NCBI GenBank assembly: GCA_036675265.1
Contig: JAKFFJ010000014.1
Coordinates: 25,441-89,440 of the forward strand
Direction of reading: 5' to 3'
From: CAMPJU01 sp036675265
Lineage (GTDB): Bacteria; Pseudomonadota; Gammaproteobacteria; Xanthomonadales; Xanthomonadaceae
Length of the DNA stretch: 64,000 nt
How positions within the stretch are numbered: the first letter of the stretch is position 1; every line of letters starts with the position of its first letter. The translations under genes and the position numbers were made by a program. Positions 41,851-50,127 of the stretch are shown in pieces. Under the pieces are notes generated by a model. The model was not told the DNA's origin. It worked only from the letters and a program-made list of their open reading frames with translations, and made no database searches.

Positions 41851-42054
41851 ATGGCGATCCAGGGGGCATGTCCGAAATGCGGCAAGCGCGTGCTGCACGT
41901 CAATGTCGAGAACGTCGTCGGCATGGTGGCCGGCGAGAGCAAGGCGCGCTGCCTGAGCTACAGCTGCATCCACTGCAGCGCGGTGCTCGGGGTGCAGATC
42001 GACCCGCGCGCCAAGCCGCGGGCCCGCTCCGGCGCGCCCAGGTCCCCGGGCTGA
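41851..42054 (+). CDS. 67-residue zinc-ribbon protein, function unknown
   Basis: Small protein not matching a family I can name. It has two Cys pairs, CPKCGKRVLH near the N-terminus and CIHCSAVLG near residue 44, plus a single Cys (ARCLSYS), a pattern expected for a zinc ribbon. The rest is basic (DPRAKPRARSGAPRSPG at the C-terminus). GGAG stands six bases before the ATG and codon use is like that of its neighbours, so it appears real. It is divergent from folD (72 bases) and convergent with moeB (nine bases). A regulatory or RNA-related role is possible but unproven. Confidence 0.75.
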   Translation: MAIQGACPKCGKRVLHVNVENVVGMVAGESKARCLSYSCIHCSAVLGVQIDPRAKPRARSGAPRSPG

Positions 42055-42063
42055 CCCTCATCC

Positions 42064-43188
42064 TCAGCCGGCGCCGCAGGCCGCCGCGATGTCCTGGTAG
42101 CCGGGGAACGGCCGGCCGGGGGCACACACGGCGCAATCCGGGTCCGGCAACAACCGGGTTTCGCGGAAGCGCATCGCAAGCGCATCGAAGTGCAGCAGGC
42201 GGCCACGCAGCGGCTCGCCGATGCCGAGCAGCAACTTGATCGCCTCGGTGGCCTGCAGCAGGCCGACCACGCCCGGCAGCACGCCGAGCACGCCGGCCTC
42301 GGCGCAATTGGGCGCGGCTTCCGGTGGCGGCGGTTCGGGGAACAGGCAGCGATAGCAGGGCGCCACGCCGCGGTGGCGTCCCGCATCGAAGACGCTGGCC
42401 TGCCCTTCGAAGCGGTGCACCGCGCCGTACACCAGCGGCTTGCCCAGCTTCACGCAGGCATCGTTGAGCAGGTAGCGGACGGCGAAGTTGTCGGCACCGT
42501 CGACCACGACGTCCACGCCTTCCAGCAGTTGCTCCACGTTGGCGGCCGTCGCCCGCGCCTGCACCGCCTCGATCCTGGTGCGCGGGTTCAGCGCGGACAG
42601 GGTGGCGGACGCCGAGGCGACCTTGGGCGCGCCGATGCTCGATTCGGTATGCAGGATCTGGCGTTGCAGGTTGCTGCGGTCGACCAGGTCGTCGTCCACG
42701 AGGCGCAGGCGCCCCACCCCCGCGGCCGCCAGGTAGAACGCGACCGGCGATCCCAGGCCGCCCGCCCCCAGCAGGAGCACGGTCGAGGCTTCCAGGCGGC
42801 GCTGTCCCTCGAGGCCGACGTCGGGCAGGCGCAGGTGGCGCGAATAGCGTTCCAGGAAGTCCCGGTCGTCGGGGCCGCAGGTCGGCAACGCCTCCGCGAT
42901 CCAGCGCGCGGTCCCGCCTTCCACCGAGGCGACGCACGTGTAGCCGGCATCGCGCAAGGCATGGGCGGCCTGCAGGGACCGGCCGCCGCCCTGGCAAATG
43001 AGCAGGACGGGTGCCGAGCGATCCGGCAGCGCCGTCGCGGGCGCGGCCTCGAGGTCCGCGCGCGCGATGCCCACCGCGCCTTCGGCCATGCCCAGCGCGC
43101 GCTCGTGCGGCTCGCGCACGTCGACCAGCACCGCGCCGGCGCGCATGCGCGCGAGCGCCTCGGCCGGGGTGATCGATTCGACGTCCAT
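42064..43188 (-). CDS. moeB: Rhodanese-MoeB fusion, molybdopterin-synthase adenylyltransferase
   Basis: 374 residues in two domains. The N-terminal rhodanese (1-100) has the Cys active loop LLICQGGGRSLQAA. The C-terminal E1-like adenylyltransferase (about 115-374) has the nucleotide motif LGAGGLGSPVAFYLAAAG, the DDDLVDRSNLQRQILH segment and two zinc pairs, CYRC and CAVC. It should activate the C-terminus of MoaD (or ThiS), and the attached rhodanese may supply the sulfur. The order rhodanese-E1 is the reverse of eukaryotic MOCS3. The start MDVESITPAEAL begins the rhodanese domain directly. moeA is 23 bases upstream on the same strand. Confidence 0.93.
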   Translation of the reverse strand: MDVESITPAEALARMRAGAVLVDVREPHERALGMAEGAVGIARADLEAAPATALPDRSAPVLLICQGGGRSLQAAHALRDAGYTCVASVEGGTARWIAEALPTCGPDDRDFLERYSRHLRLPDVGLEGQRRLEASTVLLLGAGGLGSPVAFYLAAAGVGRLRLVDDDLVDRSNLQRQILHTESSIGAPKVASASATLSALNPRTRIEAVQARATAANVEQLLEGVDVVVDGADNFAVRYLLNDACVKLGKPLVYGAVHRFEGQASVFDAGRHRGVAPCYRCLFPEPPPPEAAPNCAEAGVLGVLPGVVGLLQATEAIKLLLGIGEPLRGRLLHFDALAMRFRETRLLPDPDCAVCAPGRPFPGYQDIAAACGAG

Positions 43189-43211
43189 GGCGCGAGTATC
43201 CGCCAAGGCGC

Positions 43212-44462
43212 TCACGACAACGGCAACACGTCGACCACCGCGCCCACCGGCAGGTTGCAGGCGCCTTCCGGCAGCACCAGCAATGCGTCGGCGCCGGACG
43301 CGGCACGGAGGCGGTGCGAACCGGTGACGGGATCGGGGGTCGCCCACAACGCGCCATCGTCGCGCGCTTCCAGCCGCGCCCGCTGGAACTCACGGCGCGG
43401 ATGGGGCTTGTACAGCGGCGCCGCCAGGCGCGCGCGCCATGCGGGCCGCGGGTCGGTGCGTCCCTGCAAGCCGTCGACCAGCGCGCGACCGAACGCCAGC
43501 CACGTGGCCAGGACCGACACCGGGTTGCCCGGCAAGCCGAGCAGCCGAGCCTGGTCCAGGCTGCCGAACAGCACGGGCATCCCCGGCTTCATCCGCACCT
43601 TCCAGAAGTGCGGCGTGCCGAACTCCGCCAGGACCCGCGGCACGTGGTCCTTGCCGCCCGCCGAGACACCGCCGCAGGTGAGCACGACGTCGAACGCACA
43701 CCCTGCATCGCGCAATGCGACCTCGATCCGGCGCGGATCGTCCGGCAGCGCGGGCCACAGGGTCGGTTCCAGCCCCTCGGCGCGCAGCAGGCCGGCGAGC
43801 AGCTCGCGGTTGGAATCGTGGATCTGCCCCGGGGCGAGCGGCAGGCCTGGCGGCACCAGTTCGTCCCCCGTGGTGAACACGGCCACCGTCGGCCGACGCG
43901 CGACCCGCAGCGTGTCCAGGCCCAGGGCGGCGGCGAGCGACACCCGCACCGGGGACAGCACCTGCCCGGCGCGCAGCACCGTCTCGCCCGCGCGCACGTC
44001 CTCGCCGGCGAGGCGCACGTTGGCGCCCGGGCCCATGTCGCCCGGGATGCGCACGCGTTCGCCTTCGCGGTGCACGACCTCGAGCATCGCGACCGTGTCC
44101 GCGCCGGACGGCAGCGGCGACCCCGTGGTGATGCCGAGGCATTCGCCGGCGCCGACGTGCTGGCCGGTCGCGATCCCCGCGAACTGCTCGCCGGCCAACC
44201 GCAGTCCGTCGCCACCTTGCGTGGCGAGGTCCGCATGGCGGAATGCGTAACCATCCATGGCGCTGTTGTCGAACGACGGCAACGCGATCGGGGCCACCAG
44301 GTCGGCCGCAAGCACGCGTCCATGGCAGCGGGGGACGGCCAACGATTCCGTTTCGAGCCGGTGTGCCCTGGCCACGTCGCGGACGATCGCCATGGCGTCC
44401 TCGAACGCAAGGCGCGTCGGCACGCCGTCGTAAAGGCCGGCGCCCGGCGTCTGGCCGCTCAT
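43212..44462 (-). CDS. moeA: Molybdopterin molybdenumtransferase MoeA
   Basis: 416-residue enzyme inserting molybdate into adenylylated molybdopterin. Motifs: LPSFDNSAMDGYAFRHAD at the N-terminus, ITTGSPLPSGADTVAMLE, VAVFTTGDELVPPG, LTCGGVSAGGKDHV and GLPGNPVSVLATWLAF. Length is normal for MoeA. Its ATG overlaps the mobA stop (ATGA), and moeB follows, so mobA-moeA-moeB form a cofactor operon. Confidence 0.97.
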   Translation of the reverse strand: MSGQTPGAGLYDGVPTRLAFEDAMAIVRDVARAHRLETESLAVPRCHGRVLAADLVAPIALPSFDNSAMDGYAFRHADLATQGGDGLRLAGEQFAGIATGQHVGAGECLGITTGSPLPSGADTVAMLEVVHREGERVRIPGDMGPGANVRLAGEDVRAGETVLRAGQVLSPVRVSLAAALGLDTLRVARRPTVAVFTTGDELVPPGLPLAPGQIHDSNRELLAGLLRAEGLEPTLWPALPDDPRRIEVALRDAGCAFDVVLTCGGVSAGGKDHVPRVLAEFGTPHFWKVRMKPGMPVLFGSLDQARLLGLPGNPVSVLATWLAFGRALVDGLQGRTDPRPAWRARLAAPLYKPHPRREFQRARLEARDDGALWATPDPVTGSHRLRAASGADALLVLPEGACNLPVGAVVDVLPLS

Positions 44463-45037
44463 GCCATGCCTGCCCGCGCCAGGTCCACCGGCGTATTGAG
44501 GTTGCCGAAGCGCACGCCCGCCAGGCGTACGGCCGGCATCCCCAGCGTCGCCTGCAGGTCGCGGACCGACAGCGCACCGTGTTCCAGGGCGCGCGATGCC
44601 GCGCCGCGCAGGACGTCGACGCGCCAGAACGCGACCAGCGGCTGGGGACCGTCGTCGTCTTCCGCCCAGGCGCCGGCGCCCACGGCCGCCGAGCGGAGGG
44701 TGGGCAGGAGGCAGTCGTTGCAGTCGACGAGATCGACCGGCAGCGTCAGCAACCAGGGCGTGCGGCAGGCGCGCGCCAGGGCATCCAGCCCCGCCATCGG
44801 GCCGGCGCCGACAACGGCGTCGGGCACCGCCGCGATCCCATGCTCGAGGTAGCGCGGGTCGCCGCCGTTGGCGCTCACCAGCAATGCGTCGACGCGCCCC
44901 GCGAAACGCCGCTGCCAGCGCAGGACCTGCGGGACGCTGGCGCGCTCGAGCCAGGCCTTGTCGCGGCCGCCGAGGCGGGTGGCGGCGCCGCCGGCGAGGA
45001 TGCCGAGGGTGACCGCGGCCGGCGATGTCGCTGGCAT
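44459..45037 (-). CDS. mobA: Molybdenum cofactor guanylyltransferase
   Basis: 192-residue enzyme attaching GMP to the molybdenum cofactor to make the MGD form used by bacterial DMSO-reductase-type enzymes. The nucleotide-binding LAGGAATRLGGRDKAWLE is diagnostic; AVPDAVVGAGPMAGLDAL and LTLPVDLVDC carry other conserved parts. The ATG at 45037 lacks a strong ribosome site; a GTG at 45055 (VSRDPAM) between the der stop and this ATG is an alternative. It follows der directly but belongs functionally with moeA. Confidence 0.92.
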   Translation of the reverse strand: MPATSPAAVTLGILAGGAATRLGGRDKAWLERASVPQVLRWQRRFAGRVDALLVSANGGDPRYLEHGIAAVPDAVVGAGPMAGLDALARACRTPWLLTLPVDLVDCNDCLLPTLRSAAVGAGAWAEDDDGPQPLVAFWRVDVLRGAASRALEHGALSVRDLQATLGMPAVRLAGVRFGNLNTPVDLARAGMA

Positions 45038-45063
45038 GGCGGGATCGCGGCTCACGCCGCGCC

Positions 45064-46464
45064 CTACTTGCTTCGCTTGACGTGCCGCAGCAGGCGGCGC
45101 TTGCGCTCGACCTGGCGGTCCGTCAATACGTTCTTGCGGTCCTTGTACGGGTTGTCGCCTTCCTTGAACACGAAGCGCACCGGCGTGCCGACGAGCTTGA
45201 AGCGCTTGCGGAAGAAATTCTCGAGATAGCGGCGGTAGCTTTCGCTCAACGTGCGCAGGCGCGTGCCATGAACGATGAACGTCGGCGGACTCTCGCCACC
45301 CGGATGGGCGAAGCGCAGCTTGGCCACGTGCCCGCGCACGACCGGCGGCGGGTTCGCCTCGTAGGCCACTTCCAGCGCCTTGGTGACCTCGCTGGTCCCG
45401 AACTCGCGCGTGGCCGAGGCATGCGCGCGATGGATCGCCTTGAACAGTTCGCGCAGGCCCGAGCCGTGCAGCGCGGAGATGCGCACCGCTTCGGCCCAGT
45501 CGACGAAGCCGAGCTTGCGCGACAGCAGCGACTCGGCCTGCTCGCGCTGGTAGGTGGTCAACCCGTCCCACTTGTTGACGGCGATGACCAGCGCGCGCCC
45601 GGCATCGAGGACCGCGCCGAGCACGCTGGCATCCTGGTCGGTGACGCCCTCGCTGGCGTCGATCAGGATCACCGCGACCTGGCACTGCTCGATCGCCTGC
45701 AGCGTCTTGACGATGGAGAACTTCTCGACGGCCTCCTCCACCCGTCCCTTGCGACGCAGGCCGGCCGTGTCGACCAGCCGGTACTGCCGGCCGTCGCGCT
45801 CCAGGTCCACCGCGATCGAATCGCGGGTGGTGCCGGGCACGTCGGAGGCGATCATCCGTTCCTCGCCGAGGATGCGGTTGACGAGCGTGGACTTGCCGAC
45901 GTTCGGGCGCCCGACGAAGGCGACGCGAACGCGCCCGGGCGCATCGTCGAGGACCGCCGCATCGCCGTCTTCCGGCAGCCGCTCGAGCACCGTCTCCAGC
46001 AGTTCGTCGATGCCCTGGCGGTGTGCCGAGGACGTGCCCTGCATGTCCTTGATGCCGTAGCGCGCGAACTCGCCGTAGGCGGACTGCGTGTCGATGCCGT
46101 CGATCTTGTTGACCACCAGCAGCGTCGGGCGCGCGGCCTTGCGCAGCCATGCCAGGATCTCGTCGTCCAGCGCCGACGGGCCTTCGCGGCCGTCGACGAC
46201 GAACAGGATCAGGTCGGCCTCGAGCGCGGCCGCGCGCGCCTGCTTGGCGGTGGCGCCGGCCAGGCCCTCGTCGATCCCGGCGATGCCGCCGGTGTCGACG
46301 AGGACGAACGGGCGCTCCGGCTCGAGCCGGCACACGCCATAGTTGCGGTCCCGCGTCACGCCGGGCTGGTCATGGACCAGCGCATCGCGGGAGCGGGTCA
46401 GCGCATTGAACAGCGTCGACTTGCCGACGTTCGGCCGTCCGACAAGGGCGACGAGGGGAAGCAT
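45064..46464 (-). CDS. der: Ribosome biogenesis GTPase Der (EngA)
   Basis: 466-residue double GTPase needed for 50S subunit assembly. Two complete G domains are seen, each with GRPNVGKST; switch and NKxD motifs are GVTRDRNYGV, VDTGGIAG and NKIDGID in the first, and PGTTRDSIAVD, VDTAGLRRKGRVE and NKWDGL in the second. The C-terminal KH-like domain and a basic tail (RQVERKRRLLRHVKRSK) bind rRNA. The start MLPLVALVGRP is the family start; the frame open further upstream is antisense to nothing real and lies in bamB. It follows bamB by 13 bases. Confidence 0.97.
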   Translation of the reverse strand: MLPLVALVGRPNVGKSTLFNALTRSRDALVHDQPGVTRDRNYGVCRLEPERPFVLVDTGGIAGIDEGLAGATAKQARAAALEADLILFVVDGREGPSALDDEILAWLRKAARPTLLVVNKIDGIDTQSAYGEFARYGIKDMQGTSSAHRQGIDELLETVLERLPEDGDAAVLDDAPGRVRVAFVGRPNVGKSTLVNRILGEERMIASDVPGTTRDSIAVDLERDGRQYRLVDTAGLRRKGRVEEAVEKFSIVKTLQAIEQCQVAVILIDASEGVTDQDASVLGAVLDAGRALVIAVNKWDGLTTYQREQAESLLSRKLGFVDWAEAVRISALHGSGLRELFKAIHRAHASATREFGTSEVTKALEVAYEANPPPVVRGHVAKLRFAHPGGESPPTFIVHGTRLRTLSESYRRYLENFFRKRFKLVGTPVRFVFKEGDNPYKDRKNVLTDRQVERKRRLLRHVKRSK

Positions 46465-46477
46465 CGGCTGGCGGGTG

Positions 46478-47665
46478 TCACTGCACCCGGTAGGCGCTGA
46501 CCCGGCCCTCGATGTCCTGCACCACCAGGATGCCGTCGGCCACGCGCGGTGCACTGCGGATCGCCTCGCCGGCGTCCACCCGCGCCGCCAGTGCGCCGTC
46601 GGACAGCTGCAGCCAGTGCAGGTAGCCCTGGTAGTCGCCGACGACCGCGTGCTCGCCATGCACGGCTGCGCCCGACAGGTTGCGGCGCGCGAGCGCGTCC
46701 TGCTGCCAGATCGCCGAACCCGAGGCCTTGTCCAGGCCCCAGACAATGCCGTCGCGGTCGGCGACGACGATCTTGTCCGGGCCCAGGCCGACGCGTCCCG
46801 CGCCGCCATGGTCGACCGTCCACAGCGGACGTCCCGACGGGGCGTCCACCGCCACCGTCTGCTCGCGGTAGCTGCTCGCGAACAGGGTGGCGCCATCCAG
46901 GACCGGTGCGCCGTCCACGTCCGCCATGCGCTCGAGCTCGGAACGCCCTTCCTGCTGGGCGACGGGCAACTGCCAGAGCACCCGGCCGTCCTGCAGCGCC
47001 AGCGCCGCCAGCGTGCCGTCGTCGTTCCCGACGAACACGTAGCCGGGGCCAATGACCGGCGCATCCGCGCCGCGCACCGTGAGGGCGGGCGCCTGCGGGG
47101 CCCAGAACCAGCGACGCTCGCCACTGGCGGCGTCGAACGCGGTGATGCGGCCATCGTCGCTGCGCACCAGCACCGCGCCCTGCCCGATCGCCGGCGGGGC
47201 GGTCACTTCCGCGCCAACCTTGCCGCGCCAGCGCTCCGCGCCGGTCGCCGCGTCCAGCGCCAGCACCACGCCATCGAGGCCGCCGACCACCACCAACCCG
47301 TCCCCCACGCCCGGGCTTGCGGCCAGGCGCAGGTTGTCGGGCGCGACATGCCATGCCGCTGCACCGGACTGCAGATCGAAGGCACGGACGCCGCCGTCCA
47401 GGCCCGCCGCGTACACGCGGCCATCGGCGATCGCGGGGCCCTGCCCCGTGCCGGTGCGGCCTTCGCCGTCGCCGACGCGCGCGGACCACAGCGGCGTGAC
47501 GGTCACGGTCGGCGCGTACTCGGTCAATGCGGCCGGCGCCGTGGCTTCGTTGTCGTCGCGGTCGAACCAGCCGCCGATGGTGCTGCACCCGGCCAGCAAC
47601 ATGGTGCCGAGTACCAGGGCCGGCAGGCGCAACGACGTCGGATTCGGGCGTGGAATGGGGTTCAT
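46478..47665 (-). CDS. bamB: Outer-membrane assembly lipoprotein BamB
   Basis: 395-residue lipoprotein subunit of the BAM complex that folds beta-barrels into the outer membrane. Signal peptide with lipobox LLAGC near residue 26, then an eight-bladed PQQ-type propeller shown by repeats such as GRVYAAGLDGGVRAFDLQSG, VLALDAATGAERWRGKV and ITAFDAASGERRWFW. AGGGA lies upstream of the ATG. The order yfgM-bamB-der is conserved in gammaproteobacteria. Confidence 0.95.
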   Translation of the reverse strand: MNPIPRPNPTSLRLPALVLGTMLLAGCSTIGGWFDRDDNEATAPAALTEYAPTVTVTPLWSARVGDGEGRTGTGQGPAIADGRVYAAGLDGGVRAFDLQSGAAAWHVAPDNLRLAASPGVGDGLVVVGGLDGVVLALDAATGAERWRGKVGAEVTAPPAIGQGAVLVRSDDGRITAFDAASGERRWFWAPQAPALTVRGADAPVIGPGYVFVGNDDGTLAALALQDGRVLWQLPVAQQEGRSELERMADVDGAPVLDGATLFASSYREQTVAVDAPSGRPLWTVDHGGAGRVGLGPDKIVVADRDGIVWGLDKASGSAIWQQDALARRNLSGAAVHGEHAVVGDYQGYLHWLQLSDGALAARVDAGEAIRSAPRVADGILVVQDIEGRVSAYRVQ

Positions 47666-47720
47666 CGATGCGGGTTCCCTGGAATGGAATTCGTCTGGGC
47701 GTGGCGCAGGAGTGCCGGCG

Positions 47721-48350
47721 TCAGCCGCGGGTGTCGTCGCCGGCGGGCGGTGTCCCGCCGACGGCCACCAGCTTGATCTCGAGCAACTGGCGCTGCGGGG
47801 ACCCTGCCTCCAGCGCGGCCAGTGCCTGCTCGTACGCGGTCCGCGCGGCTTCGCGCCGGCCGAGCGCGGCTTCGGCGTCGCCGCGCAACTCGAGCGTGGC
47901 CGGCTGGGCGGCATCGGTGAGCAGGGCCAGGGCGTCTTCGGCCTTGCCGGCATCGACCAGCAGGCGCGCCAGGCGCAACTGCACGATGCGGGCGAGCGCG
48001 GGGTCTTCCGGCGAGACACCCTGCAGCGTCTCGATCGCCGCGTCGACCTGGCCGGCCGCGACCTGCGCCTGGGCCAGCCGCAGTGCGCCAAGCGTCTCGT
48101 ACGGTGCCTCGTCCAGCCCGGCGACAAGGGGTGCCGCCGTGGCCGGGTCACCGGCCTCGATGGATTCGATCGTGTCCTGGTAGGCCTGGCCCGCGGCGAC
48201 GCGCTGCGCCAGTTCCTGCTGCTGCCACCACTTCCAGCCGAAGATCGCGCCGAGTCCGAGCACCACGCCGGCAACCAGCGCCGCGCCGTTGTTGCGCAGC
48301 CACGCGAGGACGCGTTCGCTTTGTTCTTTCTCGTCGAGCAACTCGTCCAT
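47721..48350 (-). CDS. YfgM-like membrane-anchored TPR protein
   Basis: 209 residues. A short cytoplasmic start (MDELLDEKEQSERVLAWLRN), one membrane helix (GAALVAGVVLGLGAIFGWKW) and a periplasmic TPR domain (LGALRLAQAQVAAGQVDAAI, ARLLVDAGKAEDALALL) match YfgM, also called ancillary SecYEG translocon subunit, which links the Sec translocon with periplasmic chaperones such as PpiD. It lies upstream of bamB on the same strand, 55 bases away. Confidence 0.92.
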   Translation of the reverse strand: MDELLDEKEQSERVLAWLRNNGAALVAGVVLGLGAIFGWKWWQQQELAQRVAAGQAYQDTIESIEAGDPATAAPLVAGLDEAPYETLGALRLAQAQVAAGQVDAAIETLQGVSPEDPALARIVQLRLARLLVDAGKAEDALALLTDAAQPATLELRGDAEAALGRREAARTAYEQALAALEAGSPQRQLLEIKLVAVGGTPPAGDDTRG

Positions 48351-48502
48351 GCGGTTCCGTCATGCGGTCAAGGAACGATCCGGACCGCGTCGCGGCCCGG
48401 ATCGGCAATGGGATGACCCGCAATGCCCGCCTTGGGCCTGGACCGTGGACGCGATTGCGGGACGCTGGCCCGCGGGGCAGGCCCCCGGGCGCCCGACGCG
48501 CG

Positions 48503-49321
48503 TCAGTCGTGGACCGGCGCGAGGGAGCCGTCAGAGGATACCGTAAAGCGCGCGACGTTCGCGCGCTGGAACGCGTCCAGCTCGAGCGGCTGCCCGTTGC
48601 GTTCCACCGCCACGGCATCGGCATTGCCGATCACCATGGCGCCCACCTCGCGCAGGTCGAAGCTGCGGGTGGTGCCTGCGCTGAGCAGGCCCTTCTCGAT
48701 GACCTGGCCGTCGCGGCCGGTGACTTCGACCCAGCTGTCGCCGCCAAGATCCAGCGAAAGCGTCGGCGACACGGGCTGCGCGGCGGCGGACGGACCCATC
48801 GACGCGATCATCGGGGTGCGTTCGAGCGGCACGGCCTGGATCGCCTGGCCGGGGCCGTCAGCCGGCACCGCGGAGACCGGGACGTCGAGCGGCGCGACGT
48901 TGCCCGCGGGCATCGACATCTGGGTGCGCGTGCCCATCCAGACCGACCCGACGATGGCGACGGTGATCGCGATGTACGCGGCGCGGCGGCTGAACTGTTC
49001 GAGCAGGCGCTGGTGGCGCGGCACGAAGTTGTGGGTGACCAGGGCCGGCGGCTCCACGGGTCCGACCCGGGCCGCCTCGAGCGTCGTGGCCGTGCCGATC
49101 CCCAGCAGGCGCGAGTAACTGCGCAGTTGCCCGCGCACGAAGACCGGCGCGCCCAGGCGCGCCCAGTCCTCTTCCTCGAGCGACCGGACGACCCGGACGG
49201 GCATCTTCAGGCGCTCGGCCACGTCTTCCAGGCGCAATCCGGCGGCTTCCCGCGCGCGGCGGAGACGTTCGCCGCAGCCGCGGTCGCCTTCTGGCGCGGC
49301 TTGATTTGGATGCATCGTCAC
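48503..49321 (-). CDS. rodZ: RodZ-like cytoskeletal helix-turn-helix protein
   Basis: 272 residues. An N-terminal Cro/C1-type helix-turn-helix (RLRRAREAAGLRLEDVAERL) contacts MreB in RodZ proteins. A basic juxtamembrane part, one membrane helix (about 113-131, AAYIAITVAIVGSVWM) and a periplasmic DUF4115 domain (GDSWVEVTGRDGQVIEKGLL) complete the RodZ plan, so it should help control rod shape. The start GTG overlaps the pilF stop (GTGA); an ATG two codons later is also possible. The usual ispG and hisS are absent from the 152-base gap before the yfgM-like gene. Confidence 0.9.
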   Translation of the reverse strand: MTMHPNQAAPEGDRGCGERLRRAREAAGLRLEDVAERLKMPVRVVRSLEEEDWARLGAPVFVRGQLRSYSRLLGIGTATTLEAARVGPVEPPALVTHNFVPRHQRLLEQFSRRAAYIAITVAIVGSVWMGTRTQMSMPAGNVAPLDVPVSAVPADGPGQAIQAVPLERTPMIASMGPSAAAQPVSPTLSLDLGGDSWVEVTGRDGQVIEKGLLSAGTTRSFDLREVGAMVIGNADAVAVERNGQPLELDAFQRANVARFTVSSDGSLAPVHD

Positions 49322-50127
49322 TGGTCCCCCGCTTGGGCCGGATGGTCCCCGAACTCGGCCCGCATGCGACTCATATAACGCTCGGCGGCAACCTTGTCGC
49401 CTAGCACGTTCTCGATTTGTGACGCAAGTTGTAACGCAGCGGCATCCGCGGGTCCAGCGGCAAGGCGCCGCTGCGAAAAGGCGCGGGCCTCGAACGCGTC
49501 ACCGCGCCGGTAGGCCAGCTCGGCCATGGCGCCCAGGGCGACGACGCTCAGCGGGTCCAGCTCGAGCGCCGCCCGCAGGTCCCGCTCGGCCCGGGCGAGT
49601 TGCCCGGCCCGGCCGGCGCAGTCGCCGGCGTTGGCCAGGGCGCCGGCGCGATCGCGGTAGGCGGGGTCGGCCAGGGCGCGGTCGAACCAGGCCAGCGACT
49701 CGGCGGGCCGCCCGTTGGCGCACAGCCAGGTGCCGTAGTTGTTGAGGTGGGCGCCCCTGGGCGCCAGTTCGGCGGCACGGGCGAAATGGGCGCCAGCGCC
49801 TGGCGTGTCGCCGCGTCGCCCGGCCACCACCGCGAGGATGGCGTGCGCGTCCGCCGTGCCCGGCGCGAGGGCAAGGACGGCTTCGGCGTGTTCCGCGGCC
49901 TCGTCGAGCTTCCCGGCCTGCAGGCGGTGCTGCGCCAGCAGCAGTCGGTCGCGAATGGCGAGCACCGGCACCCGGCCGCCGTCGCTGACCTCGATCACCG
50001 GTGCGGTCTGGGTGTAGTCGCCCCGCGAGACGTCCGGGCGCACGAAGGACAGGCGGCTGCAGGCGCCGAGTGCCATCGCCAGCCCCAGCGCGGCCACCAG
50101 GACGGTGCTGGCCCTAGGCAGCGGCAT
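49318..50127 (-). CDS. pilF: Type IV pilus biogenesis lipoprotein PilF/PilW
   Basis: 269-residue outer-membrane lipoprotein (the pilotin in Pseudomonas) that assists assembly of the PilQ secretin. Signal peptide with lipobox LGAC near residue 23, then a TPR superhelix: AEHAEAVLALAPGTADAHAI, LNNYGTWLCANGRPAESLAW, RDRAGALANAGDCAGRAGQL and further repeats. It overlaps the 3' end of rlmN by 14 bases and the rodZ start by four, a tightly packed arrangement. Confidence 0.93.
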   Translation of the reverse strand: MPLPRASTVLVAALGLAMALGACSRLSFVRPDVSRGDYTQTAPVIEVSDGGRVPVLAIRDRLLLAQHRLQAGKLDEAAEHAEAVLALAPGTADAHAILAVVAGRRGDTPGAGAHFARAAELAPRGAHLNNYGTWLCANGRPAESLAWFDRALADPAYRDRAGALANAGDCAGRAGQLARAERDLRAALELDPLSVVALGAMAELAYRRGDAFEARAFSQRRLAAGPADAAALQLASQIENVLGDKVAAERYMSRMRAEFGDHPAQAGDQ

